Below the pieces are notes generated by a model that saw nothing but the letters and a program-made list of their open reading frames with translations, made no database searches and had not been told where the DNA came from. Below, piece by piece: positions 9,401-19,502 of a stretch of 64,000 bases of DNA. The first letter of the stretch is position 1, and the number at the start of each line of letters is the position of its first letter. The position numbers and the translations under genes were made by a program. The stretch is from Candidatus Soleaferrea massiliensis AP7 (GTDB lineage: Bacteria > Bacillota > Clostridia > Oscillospirales > Ruminococcaceae). The DNA is taken from NCBI RefSeq assembly GCF_000820765.1, contig NZ_CCYH01000010.1:1-64000 (forward strand), in the 5' to 3' direction.

Positions 9401-10093
9401 CGATAACATCTCCTTTCCGGCCATGGGGACTTTTTGGTTCGGTATGGTTGAGAAGCTTGCGGGTTTTTCAATCAGCAAAACAGCAGCTCTTTCACCGCTT
9501 TATGAATCTGTATGAAGAAAACTGTTGTGGGATGGTTGAAGTGTCAATTCCCGCATGCGAAAAGCGCAGCGCGTGTGAGAAGCGGCGCCATCACATTCCA
9601 CCGTTTGTACACGGGACGGGAATTGCGGCAGATGAAAGAGAACGCGGCTGAAAACTGCAAGCGGCACCGTATCAAATCTGCATATGCTGCGTTTGGAATT
9701 CATGTGGGCGCGGCGCAGCTTTTTTGCTGTGTTGTCCAACTCACGGGATTGATCCATTGCGCCTTGAGCGGGCACAGGGAAGCGTATCAAGGCGGGAGAT
9801 GCAGGTCATCAGGTCGGTCTGGCGGAGGTCCTTTGAAAGGGATCGGCATGCGTCTCGACAGATGCGATGGACGGCTCACGAAACAGACCAGCGTTTGTCC
9901 TGAAAATGCGTGCCCCTCATTCGGTTGCCGTTTTTCTGTGAGATCCATCTCAGCAGAACGGGCACTGAGCGCATCTGACAGAAATTGCAGGGCCGATTTG
10001 GTATAATAGGTGGGGCTGAAATGGACCGCAGCAACCTGCTTGGTGTTCACCGGTCAAGTTTCTATTGTCATACTTTGCGCCTTGCTGTGGCGT
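9401..10093. other. About 690 bp without a supported gene
   Basis: Open frames exist on both strands, but none has a good ribosome binding site or a recognisable protein pattern. The only notable element is a plus-strand extended -10 (TGGTATAAT, 9999-10007) pointing into the convergent acetyltransferase gene. Confidence 0.55.
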
Positions 10094-10582
10094 TTAGTCC
10101 AGCTGTTTGATAAAGAGGAAGGTGTCGGCAAAGGAGCCGTCCTTCAGCCGGTAGCCGTGTTGGACGCGGCACATCCGCTCAAAACCCAGATCCTCGTACA
10201 GCTTGATGGCCGGCGTGTTGGTGCAGACCACGGCGTTAAACTGCAGCGCCGTGAAGCCGTGCGCCTTCGCGCGCTCAAGCGAATGCTCGACGAGCTTCCG
10301 ACCGATGCCTTGTCCGCGCAGGCCCTTTTTAATGCCGTAGGATGCGTTCGCAATGTGCGCGCACCGGCCGATGTTGTTCGGGTGCAGGATGTAGACGCCG
10401 ACGATCTCGCCGTCCAGTTCGGCGCAGGCCGTTTCGGTCTGAGAAGCGAACATATCGGCCGCTTCGCTGCTTTCCAGCGGATGATCGCCCGGAAAGCTGT
10501 CGGCGGCTTGTACAATTTCATTCCAGATTTCAGTGATGGCCGGCAGGTCCCGCTCGGTATAGGTGCGGATGATCAGACTCAT
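10094..10582 (-). CDS. GNAT acetyltransferase (phosphinothricin-acetyltransferase-like)
   Basis: This 162-aa GNAT-fold protein would transfer an acetyl group from acetyl-CoA to an amine. It starts MSLIIRTYTERDLPAI. The acetyl-CoA loop is GLRGQGIGRKLVEH, and LYEDLGFERMC near the C-terminus is typical of amino-acid or antibiotic-analogue acetylases. A GGGGGA site supports this ATG over an upstream in-frame one. The acceptor is unknown. It stands alone between the QueG-like gene and GH3-B. Confidence 0.85.
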   Translation of the reverse strand: MSLIIRTYTERDLPAITEIWNEIVQAADSFPGDHPLESSEAADMFASQTETACAELDGEIVGVYILHPNNIGRCAHIANASYGIKKGLRGQGIGRKLVEHSLERAKAHGFTALQFNAVVCTNTPAIKLYEDLGFERMCRVQHGYRLKDGSFADTFLFIKQLD

Positions 10583-10757
10583 AAATATCCCCCTTAATAT
10601 AGGCAATTGATAAACCTATTATAGCATAAATTTAGAAGAATGCAAAATAGTACACAAGAAACAATTGGAAGCTTTATACAAGGTGTACAAACGTGAACAA
10701 AGAATTTATGCAATACATAGAAAATAAATTTTGTTTTTCAGTTTGTTCAAAAATGTA

Positions 10758-10786
10758 TTGACTAATTGTATAAAATGCACTATTCT
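10758..10786 (+). promoter_or_regulatory. Promoter of GH3-B
   Basis: TTGACT (10758-10763), 17-bp spacer, TATTCT (10781-10786). The inferred start point is near 10793. This argues against translation from the ATG at 10796 and for the ATG at 10853. A GAACAAA/TTTGTTC inverted pair lies upstream of the -35. Confidence 0.6.
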
Positions 10787-10852
10787 TAAAAATGGATGAA
10801 GAGTATTTTCTTCATGTTGTATGACGGAACTTTGACAAAAGGAGTTGTGAAA

Positions 10853-13800
10853 ATGGGAAGAACAGTTAGGAAAGATAGCAAAGCGATTCCATCCAACCGG
10901 AAAAAAGGGCTGCTTAAACGAATTGCGGCGGTTGCGTTGAGTGCCTGCCTGCTGAGCTCCACCTTCAGCCTGTTTGCTTCGGCAAAGACCGTGGACGGCC
11001 TTGCGGACCTGTCACGCCAGGTCGCGACCGAAGGCGCGGTGCTGCTGAAGAACGATGGAAATGTCCTTCCGCTCGAAAACGGGCGCAAGGTCAACCTGTT
11101 CGGACGCATTGCGGTGAACTATTATAAGAGTGGAACCGGTTCCGGCGGTAAGGTGAACGTCACCCACGTGACCAATATTCTGGAAGGCTTGCGCCAGAAT
11201 CCAAAGGTCCAGGTCAACGAAGAACTGGCAAGCGTCTATGCGGATTGGATCGCCAAGAATCCGCCGCAGGGCATCGGAGACTGGACGGAGCCGTGGAGCC
11301 AGGCGGAAATGCCGCTGAGCGAAGAAGTACTGGACATGGCGAAAGCGTATTCCGACACCGCCGTGGTCGTCATCGGACGCCAGGCGGGTGAGGACAAGGA
11401 CCATTCGAACACCAAGGGAAGCTACCAGCTTTCCGACGGAGAACGCGACATGCTGCGTTCTGTCACTTCCAAATTTGACAAGGTTGCGGTTCTGCTGAAC
11501 TGCGGCAACATCATGGACATGAAATGGGTGGATGAATTCGGCGTCGAGTCGGTCATGTATGTCTGGCACGGCGGCATGGAGGGCGGCAAGGCGGTCGCAG
11601 ATGTGCTGACCGGCGACGTCACGCCTTCCGGCAAGCTTTCCGATACCATTGCGATCGATTATGCCGATTATCCGTCCTCCTCAAACTTCAACGGATCGAA
11701 CTTCAACAACTATGCGGAGGACATCTATGTCGGATACCGTTACTTTGAAACCTTTGCGAAGGACCGTGTGGCCTATCCATTCGGTTATGGCATGAGCTAC
11801 ACCAGCTTCGACATCGATACCAAGGGCGTGACCTTCGAGAACGGACAGGTCAAGGTCAACGTCGAAGTCACGAATACCGGCGACTACAAGGGCAAAGAGG
11901 TTGTACAGGTTTACTACGGCGCGCCGCAGGGTGTGCTTGGCAAGCCTGCCAAAGCGCTCGGCGCCTTTGCGAAGACCTCCATTCTGGAACCGGGCGAAAG
12001 CCAGGTGATGACCATTTCCTACGACATCGACAACATGGCGTCCTATGACGACGGCGGCAAGACCGGCCATAAATCCTGCTATGTGCTCGAGGCCGGCGAC
12101 TACCCGATCTATGTCGGCAACTCGGTGCGGGACTGCGAGCAGAAGGGCGTTTACACCCTCGACGCGCTCACCGTCACCGAAGAGCTTGAAGAGGTTATGC
12201 CTGTTGACCCGAAGAATCAGTTCAACCGCATGGTCGCGTCGGAGGATGAAAACGGCAATATCGTCCAGAGCAGCGAGCCGGTGCCGGTCAGAACGACCGA
12301 TCTGCAGGCGCGCATCGAAGAACGGATGCCGGCGGAAATCGCACAGACCGGAAATCAGGGCTACAAGCTGATGGACGTCTACAACGGCACCATCACGATG
12401 GATGAGTTCGTCGCACAGCTCACCGATGAACAGCTCGTGCAGCTCCCGATCGCGGAGGGCATGAGCAGCCCGAAGGTCACGCCGGGAACCGCTTCGGCGT
12501 TCGGCGGACTCAGCACCGAGCTTCGGAACACCTTTGGCATCCCAATTGGATGCTGCGCGGACGGCCCGTCCGGCATCCGTATGGACGACGGCGAGGTCGC
12601 GACAGCGCTGCCGATCGGCACGCTGATGGCCTGCACCTGGAACCTCGACCTGATCGAAAAGGCGCATGTCGTTCACGGACAGGAACTGGTGCTCAACAAT
12701 GTCGAGAGCTGGCTCGCTCCTGGAATGAACATCCACCGCGACCCGCTGTGCGGCAGAAACTTCGAGTACTTCTCGGAGGACCCCCTGCTGACCGGCACGA
12801 TGGCGGCGGCGGTAACCAAGGGCGTGCAGACTTCCGGCGCAACGGTTGCGGCAAAACACTTCGTTGCAAACAACCAGGAACGCAACCGTCACAATGTGGA
12901 CTCACGCGTTTCAGAAAGGGCGCTGCGAGAGATTTACCTCAAAGGCTTTGAGATCATGACCAGGACCGCGCAGCCGGGTTCCATTATGACCTCCTACAAC
13001 CCGATCAACGGCATCTGGGCGTCCTCGAACTACGATCTGTGCACCACCCTCCTGAGAAAAGAGTGGGGCTTCACCGGCTTTGTCATGACCGACTGGTGGG
13101 CGGAGCAGAACTCCACGATTGGCAACAAGGATGACGCCGCGATGGTGCGCGCGCAGAACGACACGGCCATGCCGGTCGCCAACAAATCCGGTTCCCTGAT
13201 GGACGGACTCAAAAACGGCCGCGTGACCAGAGCAGAGGTGCAGCGCAGCGCGAAGAACATCCTGAATTATCTGATGGATTCCCCGGCATTCGCACGGGAA
13301 AACGATATGGAATATGTCAGCCCCTATCCGCTCGGAACCGATTGGTTCGATGTGGAAAAAACCGAACCGGGCGACCCGCGTCTGGAGAACATCTATGTGG
13401 ACGGCAGGAAGCTGGCCATCTTCAATCCGGCAGTTCTGGATTACAAGGTCTACATGAACATCAAGGGCGATATGCCGGTTATCACCGCAGACAAGGCGTC
13501 CGATGACGTCGAGGTCAGCATTGTGCAGCCGACAGAGGAAAAACCGATCGCGGTCATCTATACCAAAGCGGGCGGCGAAGAGAACATCTACAAGGTCATC
13601 TTTACAAAGGAATCCGGCCTGCCGCCGGCATTTGAGAACCCGGTCTATGCGACCCTTGAGAACATCTATCTGGACGGCGAGGCGCTTCCTGGCTTCCTCG
13701 ATTACCAGTACAGCTACAACGTTGTGACGGACGACCTCGAAAACCTGCCGGAAATCACGGCGCAGCCGGCGCCGGGCGTGGATTACACGGTCGCATACGA

Positions 13801-15292
13801 TCTTCCGAACAACCGCGCGGTCATCCGCTGCGAATCGGTTGACCAGGCGCAGGAATATATCCTGTACTTCGGCATCAAGCCGAAGAGCGACGACTTCGAC
13901 GGCGATACGCTGGGCAGCTTCTGGACCGTCAACCGTCCGAACCCGAACAACCTGAAGCTTGAAAACGGCAATCTGGTCATCACGACCGAAAAGGGCGACC
14001 TCTATCAGACCAACAACAACCTCGTCAACTATGTGACCCAGCCGGCAAGCGGCAGCTGGGATGCCGTCACCAAGGTCACCTTCGACAAGAAGCCGTGGAC
14101 CAACTACCAGGAAATCGGCGTCATCATGATGCAGGACGAGGACAACTATATCACCTTCCGCATGGAATACAACGGAAATGCCGCAAAGGTCTTCTTCTCG
14201 CAGGAGAAGAACGGCACCCACAGCCAGATTGTAGAAAACGCAAACCTCGGAAATCCAGTCACCGATACGATGTACTTCAAGCTGTCCAAACGCGACAAGG
14301 TCTACACCGCATTCTTCAGCACCGACGGCGTCAATTACACCTATCTGGGCAAACGGGTCGTCGTCGATTTCATCAATCCGCGCTTCGGTCTCCTGGCCTC
14401 TAACGGCTCGACGAATGTCGGCAGCATCAACGCCAGCTTCGACTATGTGCACTTCGACATGAAGGACGGCGCCGAGTCGATTCCGATCACCGACGACACC
14501 ACGATCAAGGCTGCCGAACAGTTCACCGATATCTCCAGCAGGATGGGACCGGAAAACTGCTCCGATGTGGGCGGCGGACTCAACCTCGGCACCTGTGCGG
14601 TCGGCGAATACGCCACCTACAACATCGATGTGAAGCAGGCCGGCTACTATGACGTGTATGCGCGCATCGCGGGCGGCTACAATGACCTGCGGCAGGCGTC
14701 CTTCTCGCTGATGGTTGACGGCCAGGCCCAGGCAGCCTACACAACCGGCTACACCGGCGGCTGGCAGAAATGGGTGACATCGGCTCCGCAGGTGGTCTAC
14801 CTGAGCGAGGGCGCCCATCAGCTGAAGGTCCAGTTTACCGGCGACGGCATGAACCTGAACTGGCTGCAGTTTGTGCGCCAGACCGAAAGCTTCGAGACTG
14901 ATCTTCCGATTAAGGACGGCATCATCTCCGGCATCGCGGCGGACACGACTGTGGAAGCCCTCAAGGGCATGTTCCGGCAAGAGCTCGGCAGTATCGAAGT
15001 CACAGATCAAGACGGCAGCGAGCTCGCGGATGATCAGCTCGTCGGCACCGGCTGCGTTGTCAGCCTGGTACGGGATCCGGATCTTGTCTACGACAGCGCG
15101 GTCATCGCAGTTTCAGGCGACGTGGATGGGGACGGCGCGCTCGGCGTGAGCGATCTGCTGACCATGAAATCCGGCATCCTGGGCAGAACCGATCTCGAAG
15201 GCGCGTACTTCGCGGCGGCGGACGTCAACGCAGACGGCGTCATCAACATCTTTGATCTGGTCCAACTCAAATTTGCCATTCTGCAGGGTTAG
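10853..15292 (+). CDS. Dockerin-bearing, domain-permuted GH3 glycosidase (GH3-B)
   Basis: This is a secreted GH3 enzyme of 1479 aa. After a signal peptide ending near ASA/KT come the GH3 C-terminal-type domain (about 55-310) and a fibronectin-III-like domain (about 325-395). The TIM barrel follows (about 510-800) with HRDPLCGRNFEYFSEDP, AAKHFVANNQE and nucleophile Asp747 in VMTDWW. Next are two cadherin-like sandwich modules (about 840-1000), a concanavalin-like beta-sandwich (about 1010-1195), a CBM6-like module (about 1215-1340), a small pre-dockerin module and a dockerin (about 1422-1479) with two D-x-D-x-D loops. The start was set by AAAGGAG 8 nt before ATG 10853. Beta-glucosidase or beta-xylosidase action is likely; the CBM6 module suggests xylan or beta-glucan contact. 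Confidence 0.92.
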   Translation: MGRTVRKDSKAIPSNRKKGLLKRIAAVALSACLLSSTFSLFASAKTVDGLADLSRQVATEGAVLLKNDGNVLPLENGRKVNLFGRIAVNYYKSGTGSGGKVNVTHVTNILEGLRQNPKVQVNEELASVYADWIAKNPPQGIGDWTEPWSQAEMPLSEEVLDMAKAYSDTAVVVIGRQAGEDKDHSNTKGSYQLSDGERDMLRSVTSKFDKVAVLLNCGNIMDMKWVDEFGVESVMYVWHGGMEGGKAVADVLTGDVTPSGKLSDTIAIDYADYPSSSNFNGSNFNNYAEDIYVGYRYFETFAKDRVAYPFGYGMSYTSFDIDTKGVTFENGQVKVNVEVTNTGDYKGKEVVQVYYGAPQGVLGKPAKALGAFAKTSILEPGESQVMTISYDIDNMASYDDGGKTGHKSCYVLEAGDYPIYVGNSVRDCEQKGVYTLDALTVTEELEEVMPVDPKNQFNRMVASEDENGNIVQSSEPVPVRTTDLQARIEERMPAEIAQTGNQGYKLMDVYNGTITMDEFVAQLTDEQLVQLPIAEGMSSPKVTPGTASAFGGLSTELRNTFGIPIGCCADGPSGIRMDDGEVATALPIGTLMACTWNLDLIEKAHVVHGQELVLNNVESWLAPGMNIHRDPLCGRNFEYFSEDPLLTGTMAAAVTKGVQTSGATVAAKHFVANNQERNRHNVDSRVSERALREIYLKGFEIMTRTAQPGSIMTSYNPINGIWASSNYDLCTTLLRKEWGFTGFVMTDWWAEQNSTIGNKDDAAMVRAQNDTAMPVANKSGSLMDGLKNGRVTRAEVQRSAKNILNYLMDSPAFARENDMEYVSPYPLGTDWFDVEKTEPGDPRLENIYVDGRKLAIFNPAVLDYKVYMNIKGDMPVITADKASDDVEVSIVQPTEEKPIAVIYTKAGGEENIYKVIFTKESGLPPAFENPVYATLENIYLDGEALPGFLDYQYSYNVVTDDLENLPEITAQPAPGVDYTVAYDLPNNRAVIRCESVDQAQEYILYFGIKPKSDDFDGDTLGSFWTVNRPNPNNLKLENGNLVITTEKGDLYQTNNNLVNYVTQPASGSWDAVTKVTFDKKPWTNYQEIGVIMMQDEDNYITFRMEYNGNAAKVFFSQEKNGTHSQIVENANLGNPVTDTMYFKLSKRDKVYTAFFSTDGVNYTYLGKRVVVDFINPRFGLLASNGSTNVGSINASFDYVHFDMKDGAESIPITDDTTIKAAEQFTDISSRMGPENCSDVGGGLNLGTCAVGEYATYNIDVKQAGYYDVYARIAGGYNDLRQASFSLMVDGQAQAAYTTGYTGGWQKWVTSAPQVVYLSEGAHQLKVQFTGDGMNLNWLQFVRQTESFETDLPIKDGIISGIAADTTVEALKGMFRQELGSIEVTDQDGSELADDQLVGTGCVVSLVRDPDLVYDSAVIAVSGDVDGDGALGVSDLLTMKSGILGRTDLEGAYFAAADVNADGVINIFDLVQLKFAILQG

Positions 15293-15321
15293 ATGCCGCA
15301 GACATTTTGGTTGTACAGGAT

Positions 15322-15348
15322 AACGGGGGTTCCCGCGGGAATCCCCCG
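15322..15348 (+). terminator. GC-rich stem-loop between GH3-B and GH3-C
   Basis: GGGGG/CCCCC arms form a strong hairpin 30 bp after GH3-B, but no T tract follows. No good promoter is visible before GH3-C, so this may be a partial terminator or an mRNA processing/stabilising hairpin in a joint transcript. Confidence 0.4.
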
Positions 15349-15392
15349 ATACCTTGAAAACAATACATTACAGCACAGAAAGGACGAAAGAG

Positions 15393-18300
15393 ATGAAAAG
15401 ATTTAACAAGATTCTTGCAGCTCTGCTGTCGGCAGCGATGGTATTTACCATTGTTCCAGCGGCAAGTCTGGCGACATCAGAAGAAGAAAAAGCAAACCAT
15501 ATTCAATTGTCCAGACAGGTCGCCGCGGAAGGCATGGTCCTGATGGAGAACAACGGCGCGCTGCCGCTGCCATCGGGCGAAAAGGTTGCGCTGTTCGGCC
15601 GTGCGCAGATCGACTATGTCAGAGGCGGAGGCGGCTCCGGCGCCACCAACGTCGACTACACCCGCAACATTCTGCAGGGTATGCAGATCAAAGAAGAAGA
15701 GGGGAAAATTTCCTTGTACAAACCGCTGGTCGACCTCTACACACAGAAGGTCTCCACGGATGGCATCAAAGATGACGCCAACATCGAAATCACCGACGAT
15801 ATGCTGAACGCCGCGGCTGCGGATTCCAAAACAGCTATCATGGTCATCGGACGCTATTCCTCAGAGGGAAGCGACCGCACGGCGACAAAGGGCGACTATT
15901 ACCTGTCCGATGCGGAGACCGCGCTGCTGACCCGTCTGGGCGCAGCCTTTGAGAAGGTTGTCGTCGTGCTGAACGTCGGCGCGGTGCTCGATACCAAATG
16001 GGTGGATGAAATCCCGGGCATCGACGCGGTGCTGAACGGCTGGCAGGCGGGCATGGAAGGCGGACTCGCGACTGCGGATATCCTGGTCGGCGATGTGAAC
16101 CCTTCGGGCAAGCTTGTTGACACATGGGCAAAGGATTACACCGATTATCCTTCTTCCGCGAACTTTGCGAACACCTCACACAGCGATTATGAAGAGGACA
16201 TCTACATGGGCTACCGTTATTTCGAAAACATGGACCCGACCTACAGCAAGGTCAGCTATGAATTCGGATACGGCCTGTCCTACACGACCTTTGATACCAG
16301 CGACGTTACGGTAACGCCGGACGGCGACAACATGGTTGTCACCGCAAAGGTCACCAATACCGGAGATGTCCCGGGCAAACAGGTCGTTCAGGTTTACTTC
16401 AGCGCGCCGCAGGGCAAGCTTGGCAAGCCGAACAAGGAGCTGGCTGCGTTTGCAAAGACGAAGCTTCTGAATCCGGGCGAATCCCAGGTCTTGACCATGA
16501 CCTATGCGATCAACGATATGTCGAGCTATGACGATTTCGGCAAGGTTCAGAAATCCGCGTGGGTGATGGAAGCGGGAGACTACAACATCTATGTTGGAAA
16601 CTCGATCCGGGATGCCGGTGAAAATGGCATCCGGTATACCTATAAGGTTGAAGAGGATCTCGTCACGGAGCAGCTCTCCGAGCAGTGTAAGCCGATCCAG
16701 CTGAAGAGAAGAATGCTGGCGGATGGAAGCTACGAAGAGATTCCGGTTTCTCCGGAGTTTGACCCGTACTACACCATCTCCGCGACAGAGCCGACGGTTG
16801 TTGAGAGCGAACGGTTCCTCAATTCCTCCGACGGCGTCAACATTGAAAGCTACTATAACAATGACGGCACTTTCGGCAGATGCGTGGCGATGCTCAATCA
16901 GAAGGGAAAATATGTCGAATACGATCTGACCACCGAAGAAGCCGGCACCTATGCTGTTACAATGCGCTATGCAAACGGCAACGCCAAGCTGACCGACTGC
17001 TTCTCCGTATTTGTAGACGGACAGCAGCAGCCGGGCATCCGCTTCGATGCGGAGCAGACCGGCGACGGCAGCGGCGCATCCGAATGGTACAACTTCGACG
17101 ATGCCGCGCCGTTCTATGTCAACCTGCCGAAGGGCCACTGCATCCTGAAGATTGTTGCCAACAAGAACAATCCGAACTATGACTACATGACCTTCGAAAA
17201 ACAGGATGTCACAATCGATTACCACACCCCCATCAATCCGGAGGGCAGGAATAAGATTGAAGCGGAAGAATTCATCTTCTCCGGCGGAACCAGCAGCAAC
17301 ACCGTCAGAACCGAAGACTTCACCGTCGGCGATTACAACGGCACCTGTCTGGCCTACATGAACTACAAGGACAACTACGTTTCCTACTGGCTGGATGTCA
17401 AGGAAGCGGGCGACTATAACCTGTACTTCAACGTGGCCAACGGCCGCGCGGCATTCAATTTTGACCCGGGCATCTCCATCAACGGAGAAGCGGTATCTGT
17501 TCCGAAGATCACCGTCCCGCAGACCGGCGACGGCAACGCCTCCGAATGGTACAACTTTATCGACCTGGAACCGGTCACCGTCACACTGCCGGCAGGCCAC
17601 TGTGAACTGACCTTGAAGGCGCCGGCCGATTCCTATCCGAACATCGACTACCTTCTGGTAGAAAAACAGGCCGCTCCGGCGCCGGTTGCAAACCTGCTGA
17701 TGGCAAGAGCCGCAGCGGCTCCGGTCAATGAAGCGGTCAGCACGGCGGCGAATGACAAGATCATGCTGATCGACGTCTACAACGATAACTCCCTGATGGA
17801 CGCTTTTGTAGCGCAGTTCACGATTGACCAGCTCATCAATATGGCGGGTGGACAGCCGAACACCGGCGTTGCGAATACCGGCGGCATGGGCAACCTGATG
17901 GAATACGGCGTACCGAATGCGATGACCGCGGACGGACCGCAGGGTATCCGTATCGGCGTACACTGCACGGCTTGGCCGGTTTCCACCAACCTCGCCTGCA
18001 CATGGGATGTCGACCTGGTGGAACAGGTCGGTAAGGCGGCGGCAATTGAAGCGCGCACCAACGGCATCGACATCTGGCTGGCTCCTGGTATGGATATGCA
18101 CAGAGACCCGCTCTGCGGACGTAACTTCGAGTACTATTCCGAAGATCCTCTGCTCACCGGCAAGATGGCGGTCGCTCTCACGAAGGGCTGCCAGTCTGAA
18201 AAGGTGGCAATCGCGCTGAAGCACTTCTGCGCAAACGAGAAGGAGAACAACCGCAACAGCATCGACTCCAGAATGTCCGAACGCGCGCTCAGAGAGATCT

Positions 18301-19466
18301 ATATCAAGGGCTTTGAAATCGCGGTAAAGGAAGCGGATCCGTGGACGATCATGTCCTCCTACAACTTCCTGAACGGAACCGAAACATCGGAAAACAAAGA
18401 GCTTCTGACCAACATCCTGCGCGATGAATGGGGCTTTGACGGCATCGTCATGACCGACTGGGGCAACAACTCCAACCACGCGAGAGAAATCCTCGCCGGC
18501 AACGACATCAAGATGGCTTCCGGCAATCCGACCCAGCTCAGGACGGCGCTCAACAATGGCATGCTGACCCGTGAGGACCTCGAAAAGACCACCAAGAGAA
18601 TCCTCGAAATGATCATGAAGGTCAATGTATTTGACACCAAGATCGTAAACCCGCCGACGGTTACCATCGGCGACAGCACGAAAATGAAGCTGGCGGAAAA
18701 CATCCTCTGGTCCGGCGGCAGCATCAGAGGCGAAGCCACCGGCGATACCGACGGCGGACAGAACCTCGGCTACTGCGATGCGGGCGCCTGGGTACAATAT
18801 CAGATCGATGTGCAGACGGCGGGACTCTATGACGTAGCGCTTCGTTCCGCATCCAACGCGGGCGGCGGCGCGGTGGACCTGCTCGTGGACGGCGATGTCG
18901 TCACCTCCTTCAAGGCGGTCAACACCGGCGGCTGGCAGAACTGGACCACGCTTGAAGCGCAGAAGATTTATCTCGAAGCGGGCAAGCACGAGTTCAGAGT
19001 GAACGTCACCGAAAGCGGCTCCAATATGAACTGGCTGCAGTTTGACCTGGTGTCCAGCATCAGCGGCAACATCACGGTCGAGGGCGATATCATCACAGAT
19101 GCGCCGGCTTCCCTGACACCTGCTGAATTCAAAGACCTGTTCACCGGTTCGGAAAACATGGTCGTTGTCGACGCGCAGGGCAATCCGGTTGCGGATGACA
19201 AGCTTGTTGGAACCGGCTGCAAAGTACAGTATCTGGACGGCGACAAGCTGGTCAAGGAATTCACCGTCATCGTTCCAGGTGACGCGGATGGCGACGGTAT
19301 ACGCGGCGTCATGGACCTCTTAGCTATAAAGCAGAGCATTCTTGGCAAAGAGGACGCACAGCTCGAAGGCGCTTACTTCACAGCGGCTGACCGGGATGGA
19401 AACGGAAAGCTCAACATCTTCGATCTGCTCCGTGTGAAGCTGGATATCCTGAACGGCGGCGTATAA
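15393..19466 (+). CDS. Dockerin-bearing, domain-permuted GH3 with two CBMs in the junction (GH3-C)
   Basis: This secreted GH3 enzyme has 1357 aa. A signal peptide (cleavage near ASLA/TS) is followed by the GH3 C-terminal-type domain (about 40-290) and a fibronectin-III-like domain (about 305-370). Two CBM6/35-like beta-sandwich modules (about 459-604 and 619-759) come before the TIM barrel (about 787-1075; HRDPLCGRNFEYYSEDP, LKHFCANEKE, nucleophile Asp1022 in VMTDWG). A third CBM6-like module (about 1096-1219), a pre-dockerin module and a dockerin (about 1295-1357) complete it. The start ATG has AAAGGA 8 nt upstream. It lies 100 bp after GH3-B and may share its transcript. Substrate class as for GH3-B. 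Confidence 0.92.
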   Translation: MKRFNKILAALLSAAMVFTIVPAASLATSEEEKANHIQLSRQVAAEGMVLMENNGALPLPSGEKVALFGRAQIDYVRGGGGSGATNVDYTRNILQGMQIKEEEGKISLYKPLVDLYTQKVSTDGIKDDANIEITDDMLNAAAADSKTAIMVIGRYSSEGSDRTATKGDYYLSDAETALLTRLGAAFEKVVVVLNVGAVLDTKWVDEIPGIDAVLNGWQAGMEGGLATADILVGDVNPSGKLVDTWAKDYTDYPSSANFANTSHSDYEEDIYMGYRYFENMDPTYSKVSYEFGYGLSYTTFDTSDVTVTPDGDNMVVTAKVTNTGDVPGKQVVQVYFSAPQGKLGKPNKELAAFAKTKLLNPGESQVLTMTYAINDMSSYDDFGKVQKSAWVMEAGDYNIYVGNSIRDAGENGIRYTYKVEEDLVTEQLSEQCKPIQLKRRMLADGSYEEIPVSPEFDPYYTISATEPTVVESERFLNSSDGVNIESYYNNDGTFGRCVAMLNQKGKYVEYDLTTEEAGTYAVTMRYANGNAKLTDCFSVFVDGQQQPGIRFDAEQTGDGSGASEWYNFDDAAPFYVNLPKGHCILKIVANKNNPNYDYMTFEKQDVTIDYHTPINPEGRNKIEAEEFIFSGGTSSNTVRTEDFTVGDYNGTCLAYMNYKDNYVSYWLDVKEAGDYNLYFNVANGRAAFNFDPGISINGEAVSVPKITVPQTGDGNASEWYNFIDLEPVTVTLPAGHCELTLKAPADSYPNIDYLLVEKQAAPAPVANLLMARAAAAPVNEAVSTAANDKIMLIDVYNDNSLMDAFVAQFTIDQLINMAGGQPNTGVANTGGMGNLMEYGVPNAMTADGPQGIRIGVHCTAWPVSTNLACTWDVDLVEQVGKAAAIEARTNGIDIWLAPGMDMHRDPLCGRNFEYYSEDPLLTGKMAVALTKGCQSEKVAIALKHFCANEKENNRNSIDSRMSERALREIYIKGFEIAVKEADPWTIMSSYNFLNGTETSENKELLTNILRDEWGFDGIVMTDWGNNSNHAREILAGNDIKMASGNPTQLRTALNNGMLTREDLEKTTKRILEMIMKVNVFDTKIVNPPTVTIGDSTKMKLAENILWSGGSIRGEATGDTDGGQNLGYCDAGAWVQYQIDVQTAGLYDVALRSASNAGGGAVDLLVDGDVVTSFKAVNTGGWQNWTTLEAQKIYLEAGKHEFRVNVTESGSNMNWLQFDLVSSISGNITVEGDIITDAPASLTPAEFKDLFTGSENMVVVDAQGNPVADDKLVGTGCKVQYLDGDKLVKEFTVIVPGDADGDGIRGVMDLLAIKQSILGKEDAQLEGAYFTAADRDGNGKLNIFDLLRVKLDILNGGV

Positions 19467-19502
19467 AATCATCTATAATAAAGAAACGATCTTTCAATTA
19501 AT

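Noticed and set aside
9512-10006. Plus-strand frame of 164 codons in the gap after the QueG-like gene
   Set aside because: No recognisable motif, biased toward Cys/Arg/Ser as in random frames, and no good start site.
16176-18989. Open frame of over 900 codons on the minus strand opposite GH3-C
   Set aside because: It is the antisense shadow of a gene with clear GH3 and CBM motifs; it has no ribosome binding site and its product is compositionally odd.
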